Of a DNA stretch of 45,562 nucleotides, positions 18,407 to 27,145 are shown piece after piece; position 1 is the stretch's first letter; the number at the start of each line of letters is the position of its first letter. The stretch is from positions 1-45,562 of the forward strand of contig JABABI010000003.1 of assembly GCA_014238335.1 (NCBI GenBank). The letters run 5' to 3'. The notes beneath the pieces were generated by a model, which saw only the letters and a list, made by a program, of their open reading frames with translations, did not search any database and was not told where the DNA came from. The DNA comes from Fuerstiella sp. GTDB taxonomy: Bacteria > Planctomycetota > Planctomycetia > Planctomycetales > Planctomycetaceae. A program made the translations under genes and the position numbers.

Positions 18407-19414
18407 TTATTCTGCGTCCGAGTTCCCGAGTTGTTTTTCGATGGCGACCATCTGTTTCTGCAACTGCTCAACCTGCTGTCGCAGGACCTTCAGCGTGAGT
18501 TCGTGGTGCTTCGCTTCCGCTTTCGCCCCGGCTACCACTTCAACGTCTACGTCAACATCAGCCTGTGATGCAGCGGAATCGTGCTGTTCGGCCATGCGTT
18601 CGATCAGATGCAGAATCTGCTGTTCCTGATGGGGACCGGACGAATGGCCCAGACGAATGCCAGGACCAATTCTACGCAGAAAAACATGCGGCGACTCTTT
18701 GTCGCCGGTAATATGCCGGATCTCAGAAAGCACACCAGCGATCTCATTTCCGTCGGAACCGGCTTCGTGCCGAGGAATAAAGTTGACTGGAGCCAACACG
18801 TGCTTCAGCTCCTTCCCAGTCAACTTGCGGGGAGTTACCGCGACGGATATCCGGTCCCCATCACGCAGCACTTCGACCGTGACTTCTTTGCCTTCAGAGA
18901 CAGATACCGCGTTCATCAGATCCGGAACACTGTTCAGTTTCTGTTCTCCGACTGTCAGCAGAATGTCATCCTTCTGAATACCCGCTTCGGCAGCCGGCAG
19001 TCCTTCTGAAACGTGGCTGGCCACGAGCCCCTGATCAGTCAGTTTCAGATGTCCTCGCAGTAGATTACTGGCAGGTTCGCACCTGATGCCAATCATATGA
19101 CGTTGCTCAGAACCGTCGGCGTGAACATAGCCGTGCAAATGTGGCACGTCACCGAGATTGATTTTGACACCGTCTGACAGCGACTCACTGAGATCATATT
19201 CCTGGCGTTTTCCGTCCGGCCCCACAATTACGATCTGACCTTTCACAGTAATTTTCGGGGCGGCATCATCTTTCTTCTCTGATGACGACTGAACAAGAAC
19301 TTGGACTGTCTGAGTTTTCTTTGATCCGTTCTTTGCGGGTTCCTCATCTGCGTGGGCCACGAACGGTATCGACATACCGGCAAACAGCAGAATGGATATG
19401 GTCGTTAGCTTCAT
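18407..19414 (-). CDS. Secreted PDZ-domain protein with C-terminal coiled coil
   Basis: The start is ATG 19414 (MKLTTISILLFAGMSIPFVAHA), a signal peptide preceded by GAAAGGAAG. The 335-residue product has a charged N-terminal segment with a beta-rich stretch (PKITVKGQIVIVGPDGKRQE), and a PDZ domain about residues 110-200 (GLVASHVSEGLPAAEAGIQK, DDILLTVGEQKLNSVPDLMN, VTVEVLRDGDRISVAVTPR). A helical tail follows with acidic and coiled-coil segments (ADVDVDVEVVAGAKAEAKHH, LRQQVEQLQKQMVAIEKQLG). No protease domain is present, so it is probably a scaffold or substrate-binding protein outside the cytoplasmic membrane. It is third in an operon after the sigma and anti-sigma genes, 29 bases from the latter. 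Confidence 0.85.
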   Translation of the reverse strand: MKLTTISILLFAGMSIPFVAHADEEPAKNGSKKTQTVQVLVQSSSEKKDDAAPKITVKGQIVIVGPDGKRQEYDLSESLSDGVKINLGDVPHLHGYVHADGSEQRHMIGIRCEPASNLLRGHLKLTDQGLVASHVSEGLPAAEAGIQKDDILLTVGEQKLNSVPDLMNAVSVSEGKEVTVEVLRDGDRISVAVTPRKLTGKELKHVLAPVNFIPRHEAGSDGNEIAGVLSEIRHITGDKESPHVFLRRIGPGIRLGHSSGPHQEQQILHLIERMAEQHDSAASQADVDVDVEVVAGAKAEAKHHELTLKVLRQQVEQLQKQMVAIEKQLGNSDAE

Positions 19415-19443
19415 TGTCTGTCTTCCTTTCATTCAACGAGCAA

Positions 19444-20103
19444 CTATTGTAACCGGGGAGAAATGGGAGTTTCTTCAAATGGAATCACAACCGTGCGTCC
19501 GTCATCCAATCGTAGTTGAATTAATTGAATCCGACCGCCAGGACTGTCAAACGCATCGTCTGGAAACGACTGCCTCGCCTGCTGCCGATACCGTTCGAAT
19601 TCCGACATAAATCTGGCCGCATCATCATAAACAGGCAGATCCCGTGAGATCTCTCCGTCAGATTCCAGCCACAGGCGATAATCCGTCTGCTTTGGCCCCA
19701 AGCCTGCCGTCACACCGCCGGCACCTGCACTCGACATCTGATTCGACACCCCTGACTCCAGGCTAGTCGGCTGTGCATTTCCATCGACCGAGATTTCACG
19801 CAAAATCAACACACCGCCCAGGAAGGCGACGCAGGCAGACAACGCCGCTGACATGAGCGGGTGATGAAACCAGTGAGGCTTTTCACTCTGCCGCAGCAAC
19901 TGCGGCCCCGGTGTGTCCGCATGGGCAGTGGTTTCCGAGCGGGCAATGCCCCTGGCGACAAGTTGATCTTCCATATAAGAGCATGCCAGCACCTTCCAGC
20001 CATCAGGTCCGGCATCCAGTTGCTGTATCAATTCTGCACGCTTTTCGGCGGAAATTTCGCCATCGACGCAGCGTTGAAGTAATAGTTCGTCATGCTCTGT
20101 CAT
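19444..20103 (-). CDS. Anti-sigma factor-like membrane protein
   Basis: The 219-residue protein starts six bases after the ECF sigma stop. Residues 1-55 (LLLQRCVDGEISAEKRAELI) resemble the cytoplasmic helix bundle that planctomycete anti-sigma factors use to hold region 2/4 of their sigma. The Cys/His pattern of a zinc anti-sigma domain is not complete. One membrane helix lies near residues 83-104 (LMSAALSACVAFLGGVLIL), followed by a periplasmic domain ending in LDDGRTVVIPFEETPISP. The assignment rests mostly on gene order and topology. It probably senses an envelope signal, perhaps together with the PDZ protein. Confidence 0.75.
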   Translation of the reverse strand: MTEHDELLLQRCVDGEISAEKRAELIQQLDAGPDGWKVLACSYMEDQLVARGIARSETTAHADTPGPQLLRQSEKPHWFHHPLMSAALSACVAFLGGVLILREISVDGNAQPTSLESGVSNQMSSAGAGGVTAGLGPKQTDYRLWLESDGEISRDLPVYDDAARFMSEFERYRQQARQSFPDDAFDSPGGRIQLIQLRLDDGRTVVIPFEETPISPRLQ

Positions 20104-20109
20104 TGTTCT

Positions 20110-20625
20110 CTACGCCTCCGTCACAAATCCGGCCAGCAGCCTTCGAAGGTTCTTCCTTGCTTTCATCAAACGATACTCGACAGTGTCTTCCTTCACACCC
20201 AGATGTTCCGACAGTTGCCGGTACGACCAGCCTTCGGCATATTTCAGCATCAGAATCTGCCGATCCAGTTCATTTAATTCCCGCAGCGCCCCCTGAACCT
20301 GTTCTTGCTTTTCGGCGGCCAGCACACTCTCCGCCGGGCCGGGTGCTTTCGCTGTGGTTTTCCCGGTGCCTGCTCCCTGCAGCAGCCGATCTTCAAATCG
20401 ACGACGGCGACCGCGAGTACGGCGATACATCAGCACCTGCCTGACCGCCACTTGGTACAACCACGCCCCTACTCGATTGAGCTCTCCCAGTGATTCTCGG
20501 TGACGCACAAGCGCCAGAGCGATATTCTGCATGATGTCGTCAACCGCCTCCGGCTCACTGATGCGACTGCGCACGACGGTCCGCAGCCAGCTTTCATTTT
20601 CCAGATAGAGCACTTGCGGGGTCAT
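20110..20625 (-). CDS. ECF-type RNA polymerase sigma factor
   Basis: I start at ATG 20625 (MTPQVLYLENESWLRTVVRS), giving 171 residues. Region 2 covers about residues 10-72 (EAVDDIMQNIALALVRHRES, VGAWLYQVAVRQVLMYRRTR). An Arg-rich linker follows, then region 4 at about 118-165 (LNELDRQILMLKYAEGWSYR, QLSEHLGVKEDTVEYRLMKA). It should redirect RNA polymerase to a stress regulon. The anti-sigma gene follows after 6 bases and the PDZ gene after that, so the likely arrangement is an autoregulated sigma/anti-sigma/sensor operon. Confidence 0.93.
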   Translation of the reverse strand: MTPQVLYLENESWLRTVVRSRISEPEAVDDIMQNIALALVRHRESLGELNRVGAWLYQVAVRQVLMYRRTRGRRRRFEDRLLQGAGTGKTTAKAPGPAESVLAAEKQEQVQGALRELNELDRQILMLKYAEGWSYRQLSEHLGVKEDTVEYRLMKARKNLRRLLAGFVTEA

Positions 20626-20751
20626 AAGCTGTGAAGGCGATGTTGGCAGTAGTGGCCCACATCCTTGAAAGACAGCCACAAGGCATTAGTTGCCGCAGCG
20701 TGCATCTTCCGGACAAAAAAAATAACGAAAAAGCCGAGCGTCCGGCCGGTG

Positions 20752-21633
20752 TTAACCGGGTGGCTGGTCGCTAATTTGCGCAGGCTTGGCACTGTCGACC
20801 GACCTGATTTCAGGGGCACGCTCATCATTTTTGTCCGCTTTTGGCACCGGCAAATCCTTCGTGACGGCCTCGGGCGCTGCGGACAGGTCGCTAATACGGA
20901 GTCGGCGGAAAATCGTTTCTGAGCCTTCGCATTGAATGGCGATGTATCCCTTTGCCGGATCACACCCCTCGACCACACCCGCTTGCTTGTCATTAATGTG
21001 GACTGTCAAACGACCACTCACGCTCTCGATGCGGCAGGTGTTCCATTTTCCAACCTCGTGCGCCAGGCTGACAACGTCGCTGGATGTCCCCTTCGCGCCG
21101 TCACTGGGAAAGACAGAACCGGCCTTGGGCTGATGCAATTGAATTTGCATCGATACCGGCCACAGTCGCATTTCATCCTGAGTGTAGACCAGAACTCCGC
21201 TGTTGCCGTTCGGATCAGAAGTGTATTTCCATTCCAGGGTCAGTACGAAATCTGAAAACTTCTTTTTCGTGTACAGGAACCCCTTCGGTTCTCCAACGCA
21301 CTTCAAATACCTTTCATTTTCGACCTCAACAATCTTCCAGACATCTCCGAGCGCCACGTTTTCTTTGGAAGAAAACTGCTTCCAGTTGTGTTCGATGGAC
21401 TTCGCCAGCAGATCTTCTGCAACCGGCTTTTCATCGTTTCGCTGAGTATCGGAAGTTGCTGTGGCGTCATTGACCCTCTCTGGGGAATCCGACTGAGCAG
21501 CGGCAGCCTGTTTCAATTTCTGGCCCTGCACCGTGTTCGATGACATCAACAGGATCGTGAACAGAATCCGCAGCACAGGAATGGTTTTTCCCTGCAGCAT
21601 CTCCGCAATCTTTTGAAGTGGCGATATGAACAT
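20752..21633 (-). CDS. Second DUF1080 (3-keto-disaccharide hydrolase-like) secreted protein
   Basis: 293 residues from ATG 21633 (ATG 21600 is possible). There is a signal peptide (VLRILFTILLMSSNTVQGQ), a low-complexity linker, and then a DUF1080 jelly-roll about residues 85-250: ENVALGDVWKIVEVENERYL, GFLYTKKKFSDFVLTLEWKY, NSGVLVYTQDEMRLWPVSMQ, GKWNTCRIESVSGRLTVHIN and YIAIQCEGSETIFRRLRI. It lacks the long insert seen in the DUF1080 protein at 3395 and ends in a charged, Pro-rich tail, so the two are not a recent duplication. It lies upstream of the sigma operon on the same strand but 126 bases away, probably as a separate transcript. Confidence 0.88.
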   Translation of the reverse strand: MFISPLQKIAEMLQGKTIPVLRILFTILLMSSNTVQGQKLKQAAAAQSDSPERVNDATATSDTQRNDEKPVAEDLLAKSIEHNWKQFSSKENVALGDVWKIVEVENERYLKCVGEPKGFLYTKKKFSDFVLTLEWKYTSDPNGNSGVLVYTQDEMRLWPVSMQIQLHQPKAGSVFPSDGAKGTSSDVVSLAHEVGKWNTCRIESVSGRLTVHINDKQAGVVEGCDPAKGYIAIQCEGSETIFRRLRISDLSAAPEAVTKDLPVPKADKNDERAPEIRSVDSAKPAQISDQPPG

Positions 21634-22108
21634 ACGTTCTGGTTGAGCCTTGTGAACGAAGATTTGCTGTCCGTGTTCGGAACAAAGAATCAGAGATCGC
21701 GTGTGAACAAACAGACCGATGGAAGACCGAAATAGTTGTTTCCGCCTTGAAAATCTCCGACAGTGATTCTACGAACAATCGTCTGTCGTTCAAACATTCT
21801 CGCTCCGCAGCCCAAAATGAGGCCAAATCCGCGATCATCCGGCAGATGACCGCATCCGCAGAACGTTTCGTCGACCTGCCATTCTGCAGCAAATTGAACT
21901 CTGCACCACTTCTAAATGGCAGGATGTGCGCCCAGACCCGTTCATTCTGATCTCATTTGGCGTGCGGGACGGCTCAACTGCGATTAGCATGGACGCAAAG
22001 GTGGCAGATTTGATAGTCTTCGGTCGAAATAGTTACTTACGCAGAACGTAGTGTTGTGGGACAAAGGTGCCATAACACTCTTCAATACAATTCGGCATGG
22101 AGGCCGTG
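21634..22108. other. Divergent intergenic region between DUF1080 and rimI
   Basis: About 475 bases carrying the promoters of two divergent genes. No frame or strong hairpin was recognised in it. Confidence 0.5.
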
Positions 22109-22663
22109 ATGGGGTTGAAGCGAACTAAAGGCCAGTTTGACACAGACACATCCACCGATGAGGTGGCATTGCGCACCCAGATCCGGTGGTTAATTCGCCG
22201 TGACATGGACGAAGTGCTGACAATCGAGCGATCCAGCTTCGAGTTCCCCTGGACCGAAGAAGAGTTCCTGTGCTGTCTGCGTCAACGAAACTGCATCGGG
22301 ACGGTCGCAGAGCTGGACCATGAAATCGTCGGATTCATGATCTACGAACTGCACCAGTCCATGTTGCGTATTCTTAACTTTGCCGTCGCACCGAATGTTC
22401 GGCGACAGGGTGTGGGTGGCCAGATGGTGCAACGTCTGGTGGACAAACTGTCTCAGCAGCGTCGTCGCGAAATCGTGCTTGAGGTTCGTGAAACCAACCT
22501 TGATGCACAACTGTTCTTCGCCGACTGTAACTTCCGGGCACTGTCCGTACTGAGAAATCATTACGACGATACGCTGGAAGACGCATACTACATGCGTTAT
22601 TCGTTGCGAAGCAATGAAGCTTTTGTGCCGAATAACCGCCTGGCGGACTACGACGCTGCCTAA
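22109..22663 (+). CDS. rimI: Ribosomal protein bS18-alanine N-acetyltransferase-like GNAT
   Basis: The start is fixed at ATG 22109 by GGAGG five bases upstream. An in-frame ATG at 22097 overlaps that site. The 184-residue protein has the RimI pattern: IRRDMDEVLTIERSSFEFPW with TEEEFLCCLRQRN, then the acetyl-CoA loop VAPNVRRQGVGGQMVQRLVD, then VLEVRETNLDAQLFFADCNF and the C-terminal Tyr segment EDAYYMRYSL. It should acetylate the N-terminus of ribosomal protein S18 in the cytosol. It is not next to tsaB or tsaD here. It converges with the broken sulfatase, whose stop is 4 bases away. Confidence 0.88.
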   Translation: MGLKRTKGQFDTDTSTDEVALRTQIRWLIRRDMDEVLTIERSSFEFPWTEEEFLCCLRQRNCIGTVAELDHEIVGFMIYELHQSMLRILNFAVAPNVRRQGVGGQMVQRLVDKLSQQRRREIVLEVRETNLDAQLFFADCNFRALSVLRNHYDDTLEDAYYMRYSLRSNEAFVPNNRLADYDAA

Positions 22664-22666
22664 TCG

Positions 22667-24165
22667 CTATTTGTTCTTACTGCGATTGATCCGGTATTGG
22701 GGCCACTGAATCAGCTTTGATTCATGACGAGGCCATAGCGACGTCGGCCAGTGTGGAGCAGTGGCCTGTACTTCGCCATAGAACTGCCCCATTCTTGAAC
22801 TCAGGGCAATCAAAACATCTGCGTGCTGTTCGGAGATGTCGGTCGATTTCGCAATGTCTGACTGCAGGTTGTAGAGGCGCAGATTCGTCAAGCCGGCTGT
22901 CCTGATCAGCTGCATTTCGTCCGCTGGACTCCCACCCCTCGGCGTTAGCTCCGGAGTATCCAGTCCAGTTTTCAGTTGCCATCGCGAATCGCCACCTTCG
23001 CATCGGCTCTGACTCGATTGAACTGCCAGTACAGCGGACGCTGACGTGATGTTTTTTCCTTCCAGTGCTGGCAGAAAGCTGGTCCCGTCAAGGATTCTGT
23101 CGGCGAGCCGAGCCGTGCCTGCCAGTTCACACAGTGTTGGCACCACATCCAGTCCGAAAATGAGTTCCCCACTCGTCTTTCCCCGTTGCGTGTGACCGGG
23201 CCAGCGAACAACGCCTGGCACTCGTGTTCCGCCATCGTGGATGGCCCCATTTTTGGCGGGCAGAGGCCCGGCGGAACCGTGAGGGTGCATGCCGGTAATT
23301 GCGGGTCCATCGTCGCTGGTGACAAACACGAACGTGTTCTTAGCAAGGTTCAGTTCCTCCGGACAATCCAGTACGGCGCCCACTCCGGCATCCAACTGGC
23401 TAATGTTGCCGTGATGTGCGGAATGGCCGGGATCGTCAGACGGGTACATGTCGGTGTACTGGTTAGTAGAAGCGATCAGTTCATGTGGTTCGTGAAAACA
23501 AGGCGACCATGAAGAACGGCTTGCTCGCATGGCGCCCGGAACGCAGCCATGCCTGGCCCTCCGCGACGACCAATTGTGCAGAATACCCGGTCAACTGTCC
23601 GACGGGCCTGCCATTCCTCGCAAAATTGTTCGGGGTGCGTTGGTTGGGCAGGGCGTTGTTCTGTGTAGAGAACCAGGGATTAAATCCATGATTCCATGGC
23701 TGGGGCTGTGTCGGCAGATTAAAGTCTCCACTCAGAGGCCACTTCCGAACACGCAAGTGTCGTATTCAGAGTTTCGCAGTAGTGTGGCAACGGTGACCTG
23801 TGACCGCATCACATGCATAGGCGAATACATTGGGATCCAATTATCGATACCAATCCAAAACGGAGTTCGGCCGGTCATCATGCCGGCGGTGGACGCGAGC
23901 CGTTCGGGTCCGCCGAGTAGCAATCCGTCAGTCGCAAATCTTCTGCGGCGAAGGCGTCAATACGGGGAATCTTCAGCTCGCTGCCTCCATAGCAGCCGTG
24001 GTCACCGTATCCCAGGTCATCTGCGAGGATGATCAGAATATTCGGCCCATCGCTGTTATCAGGCTGTGCCGACGCCGCCGGCAGCATTCGTGCAAAGCTC
24101 AGAAAGACGGCAACGACCGGTGCCCAATGAATAATGTTCAAGCAAACTCTCCCGCCCAAAAGCAT
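22667..24165 (-). pseudogene. Secreted sulfatase, catalytic cysteine lost and three frameshifts
   Basis: Four fragments read in order on the minus strand rebuild a sulfatase. The first (24165 to 23878) has a signal-like helix and GPNILIILADDLGYGDHGC, then YSADPNGSRPPPA and a stop. The second (within 23923-23732) continues STAGMMTGRTPFWIGI to CVFGSGL. The third (within 23756-23481) holds KWPLSGDFNLPTQPQPWNHG to FFMVALFSRTT. The fourth runs from about 23515 to 22667 with HEPHELIASTNQYTDMYP, FVTSDDGPA and GGTRVPGVVRWPGH. Where CxPSR should stand the sequence gives Asn-Gly-Ser, so the formylglycine cysteine is gone. The usual GKWHL box reads KWPL. Point losses at catalytic sites show the gene is dead, and not simply misread. 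Confidence 0.9.
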
Positions 24166-24329
24166 GCACTTCCACGCGCCCAAAGACAGGGCCCTGCACA
24201 GGTGTGGATGGCGGCCGGCAGACTGCAAGCTATGACCGTTTAGCCCGTGGATTTACGGATCACAACTCACTACGCTCCGCACTCTGACGAAGACCAGCGC
24301 GAATTGCTACCACGTAAAGAAACTCATAA

Positions 24330-25565
24330 ATGCACAGCCTAAGTAATCTAAACGTCGATCGCCCCACCTTCGTGACACATCTGGAATGTGGACTGGACGG
24401 CGATCGATACGAGTCCGACCGAATTCATCGCCTGTCGAAAGCCGGTCGACCATTACTCGTCAGATACGACATGGACGCCGTGGCCAGCAGTGTCACAAAG
24501 GCAGATCTGCATGAGCGTCCGGCCGACATGTGGAGATACCGTGAATTCCTGCCCGTTCGCCGTACCGAGAATATTATCAGCCTCGGCGAATGCCAGACAC
24601 CACTGATTCGTATGCACAAACTGGAATCTGATGGTGGCGAGCTGTTGGTCAAAGACGAAGGCCGCCTGCCAACCGGGTCCTTCAAGGCCCGCGGCCTGTG
24701 TATGGCAGTTTCCATGGCGAAGGAGCTGGGCATTTCCCGAATCGCCATGCCGACCAATGGCAACGCGGGCGCCGCGCTGGCAGCGTACGCCACGCGAGCG
24801 GGCATCGAGACGTTCGTCCTGTGCCCAGAGGACACTCCCGAAATTAACGTTCGGGAAATAGCCGCTCAGGGGGCCAGGGTCTGGCGTGTCAACGGCTTGA
24901 TAAACGACTGCGGTCGCATGGTCGGCGAGGGCAGCGCAGCGATGGAATGGTTTGACTTTTCAACACTGAAAGAGCCATACCGCATCGAAGGCAAGAAAAC
25001 GATGGGCCTGGAACTGGCAGATCAGATGGGCTGGGATGTTCCGGACGTCATCTTCTATCCGACGGGAGGCGGTACTGGCCTGATCGGCATGTGGAAGGCC
25101 TTTAACGAGCTGCAGGCAATCGGCTGGCTAACGGGAAAGCTGCCTCGGATGGTCGCCGTACAGGCCACTGGCTGCGCTCCGATTGTCAAGGCCTTTGATG
25201 CAGGCAGCAGACACGCGAAACTCTGGCCCGATGCCGCTACCGTTGCGGCGGGAATTCGAGTTCCTGTGGCCGTCGGTGATTTCCTGATTCTGGATGCCGT
25301 CCGTGAAAGCGACGGCTTCGCGACGGCAGTCACCGACGAAGAAATCGTCGCGGGCCTGGAAGAGGCAGCCCAAAAAGAAGGTTTTCTTATGTGCCCGGAA
25401 GGCGCTGCCACCTATGCCGCATGGAAAAAGGAACTGCGTTCCGGTCGTATCCGTTCAACAGACAGATGCGTGCTGTTCAACTGTGCCACAGGACTGAAGT
25501 ATCCACTTGAGGAGGCCAACGAAACACTCGATTGCCACAAACCATTTGATGAACAGTGGAGCTGA
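24330..25565 (+). CDS. thrC: Threonine synthase
   Basis: The 411-residue PLP enzyme converts O-phosphohomoserine to threonine. The PLP lysine is K119 in the motif GRLPTGSFKARG, and the phosphate-binding loop is YPTGGGTGLIGMWKAF. PTNGNAGAALAAYATRAGIE and LFNCATGLKYPL fit the family too. The N-terminal part (residues 15-40) has a shortened version of the usual Cys-rich segment (THLECG). The length fits a fold-type II threonine synthase of the short class. It stands alone, is divergent from the broken sulfatase, and ends in a strong terminator. Confidence 0.9.
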   Translation: MHSLSNLNVDRPTFVTHLECGLDGDRYESDRIHRLSKAGRPLLVRYDMDAVASSVTKADLHERPADMWRYREFLPVRRTENIISLGECQTPLIRMHKLESDGGELLVKDEGRLPTGSFKARGLCMAVSMAKELGISRIAMPTNGNAGAALAAYATRAGIETFVLCPEDTPEINVREIAAQGARVWRVNGLINDCGRMVGEGSAAMEWFDFSTLKEPYRIEGKKTMGLELADQMGWDVPDVIFYPTGGGTGLIGMWKAFNELQAIGWLTGKLPRMVAVQATGCAPIVKAFDAGSRHAKLWPDAATVAAGIRVPVAVGDFLILDAVRESDGFATAVTDEEIVAGLEEAAQKEGFLMCPEGAATYAAWKKELRSGRIRSTDRCVLFNCATGLKYPLEEANETLDCHKPFDEQWS

Positions 25566-25574
25566 CAAACGAAA

Positions 25575-25602
25575 AAAGGCGGCTCTAAATAGAGCCGCCT
25601 TT
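25575..25602. terminator. Bidirectional terminator between thrC and htrA-like gene
   Basis: A perfect 13-bp stem (AAAGGCGGCTCTA with TAGAGCCGCCTTT) encloses a 2-base loop. Read on the minus strand it is followed by a run of T, so it ends the HtrA-like transcript. Read on the plus strand it sits 9 bases after the thrC stop. Confidence 0.9.
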
Positions 25603-25629
25603 CGCGATGAATGCCGGTTTTCTGCAGTG

Positions 25630-26790
25630 CTACCGTGTCTGGAAACTCCCACCTGCATCCAACGCTGTCTGGTAGTGCTCTCGGTCCGTCAATTTCAGCT
25701 GCAGTGACTGACGGCGTCCCCCTCGGAAGACTTCGATCTGCACGGGTTGACCGATGTCCGCCAAACTGACAAGGTTGATCAGGTGGTTCTCGTCAATGAC
25801 AGACACTCCATTGAAGTTGACGATGACATCATCCGGCCGCACTCCTGCGATTTCAGCCGGCGTTCGTTGTCGAGTTTTGTAGACTTTGGTGACCCGAGCG
25901 CCGATGGCCCGCGGCATGCCCAGCCTTTCAGCAGTCGGGCTGTCGAAGTTGTCATCCAGTTCCACACCCAGATAAGCGCGGCGAACGCGCCCGTACTTGA
26001 TCAGCTGTTCAAAGACATTGCGGGCAAGATTACTGGGAATACTGAAACCAATACCTTCGTTTCCGCCGCTATTGGAAGCGATGGCTGTATTAATGCCTAC
26101 GACGTGGCCCTGTACATCGATCAGCGGCCCGCCACTGTTACCAGGATTGATTGCTGCGTCGGTCTGTATGAAATCCTGATTGGTAACAGATCGATCGTCC
26201 GTCAGTGTCAGATCACGGCGGCCCTTGGCACTCACGATGCCCATGGTGATGGATTGACTAAGACCGAATGGGCTTCCAACAGCCAGCACATAATTGCCGA
26301 TGCCGACTTCGTCGCTGTCGCCCCAGGTTCCAGTGACCGCACTAAAGTCCTGAATCTGCAACACAGCGATATCGGTCTCACCATCACGATAGACTCGAAT
26401 TGGGTGAAACTCCCGACCATCCTGCGTCCGCAGATCAATCTCGGAGAGCTGAGCCGTACCAATCACATGATTGTTGGTAACAACAAACAGGCCCTTGACT
26501 TTATTGCTGCGCATCAGAATGCCGGAACCGGTTTCTTCCACCCGCGTCCCGGTAGACTTCCGCATGGTGGCTTGAATGTGGACAGCCGCCGGCATGATCT
26601 CACCGGACAGCCTGGCAATGTGCTGCCCGCTTTGAATTAGGGGTTCCGCACTGCCATATGGCTGCATGTTCCTGTAATTGACGGCGTTTGCCTGACGTGT
26701 CAGCTGCAGCGACTGCAAATGGCCGCCGGTCGCAAGGCCCAGTGACAGCATGGCCGAAGCCAGCAGAATTGTATGTGTGTGTCGCGCCAT
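25630..26790 (-). CDS. HtrA/DegP-like trypsin-fold serine protease with PDZ domain
   Basis: The start is ATG 26790 (MARHTHTILLASAMLSLGLA), a signal or anchor helix. The 386-residue protein has the catalytic triad H108 (VVTNNHVIG), D140 (DGETDIAVL) and S219 (INPGNSGGPL). A single PDZ domain at about residues 285-375 includes GVRPDDVIVNFNGVSVIDEN. It is a periplasmic protein-quality-control protease. Planctomycete HtrA proteins often have one PDZ as here, where E. coli DegP has two. It uses the shared terminator at 25575 and lies downstream of the proline-rich gene, separated by about 355 bases. Confidence 0.93.
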   Translation of the reverse strand: MARHTHTILLASAMLSLGLATGGHLQSLQLTRQANAVNYRNMQPYGSAEPLIQSGQHIARLSGEIMPAAVHIQATMRKSTGTRVEETGSGILMRSNKVKGLFVVTNNHVIGTAQLSEIDLRTQDGREFHPIRVYRDGETDIAVLQIQDFSAVTGTWGDSDEVGIGNYVLAVGSPFGLSQSITMGIVSAKGRRDLTLTDDRSVTNQDFIQTDAAINPGNSGGPLIDVQGHVVGINTAIASNSGGNEGIGFSIPSNLARNVFEQLIKYGRVRRAYLGVELDDNFDSPTAERLGMPRAIGARVTKVYKTRQRTPAEIAGVRPDDVIVNFNGVSVIDENHLINLVSLADIGQPVQIEVFRGGRRQSLQLKLTDREHYQTALDAGGSFQTR

Positions 26791-27145
26791 CAACGTACTC
26801 TCCGTGGGAAAGTGAACATCCTGAGGCGCGGCTCCGTCCGCAAATTGTCGGTATGACAGGTAACAGTGGCCGAAGAGGTTCGGCTTGAGACAGGTTCTCG
26901 TTCCATTCGAGAAAACAGGCAGGACTGTTGATTGACGGCAGAAATTGCCGAACAGGCCTGCCGTATCTATCGAACAACAAGAGTCCGACAGGCAAGTACA
27001 TTCCAGCAGAATGCGCCGCCCCGTCCGCCTCGACTGGAATTCAACCGTCACACCTGTTCCAGTCGTCACGGGTGGCCGGCCGTACTGGCGGGGAATTCCC
27101 TGACAAACTGATGACAGGCCAAAGCACTCGGGCCTGCACGTCAGG
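26791..27145. other. Intergenic region upstream of the htrA-like gene
   Basis: About 355 bases, probably the promoter region of the HtrA-like gene. No gene or strong hairpin was seen. Confidence 0.45.

Noticed and set aside
25747..26640. 297-codon plus-strand frame opposite the HtrA-like protease
   Set aside because: The minus strand holds the complete catalytic triad and PDZ. The plus-strand frame is an antisense shadow.
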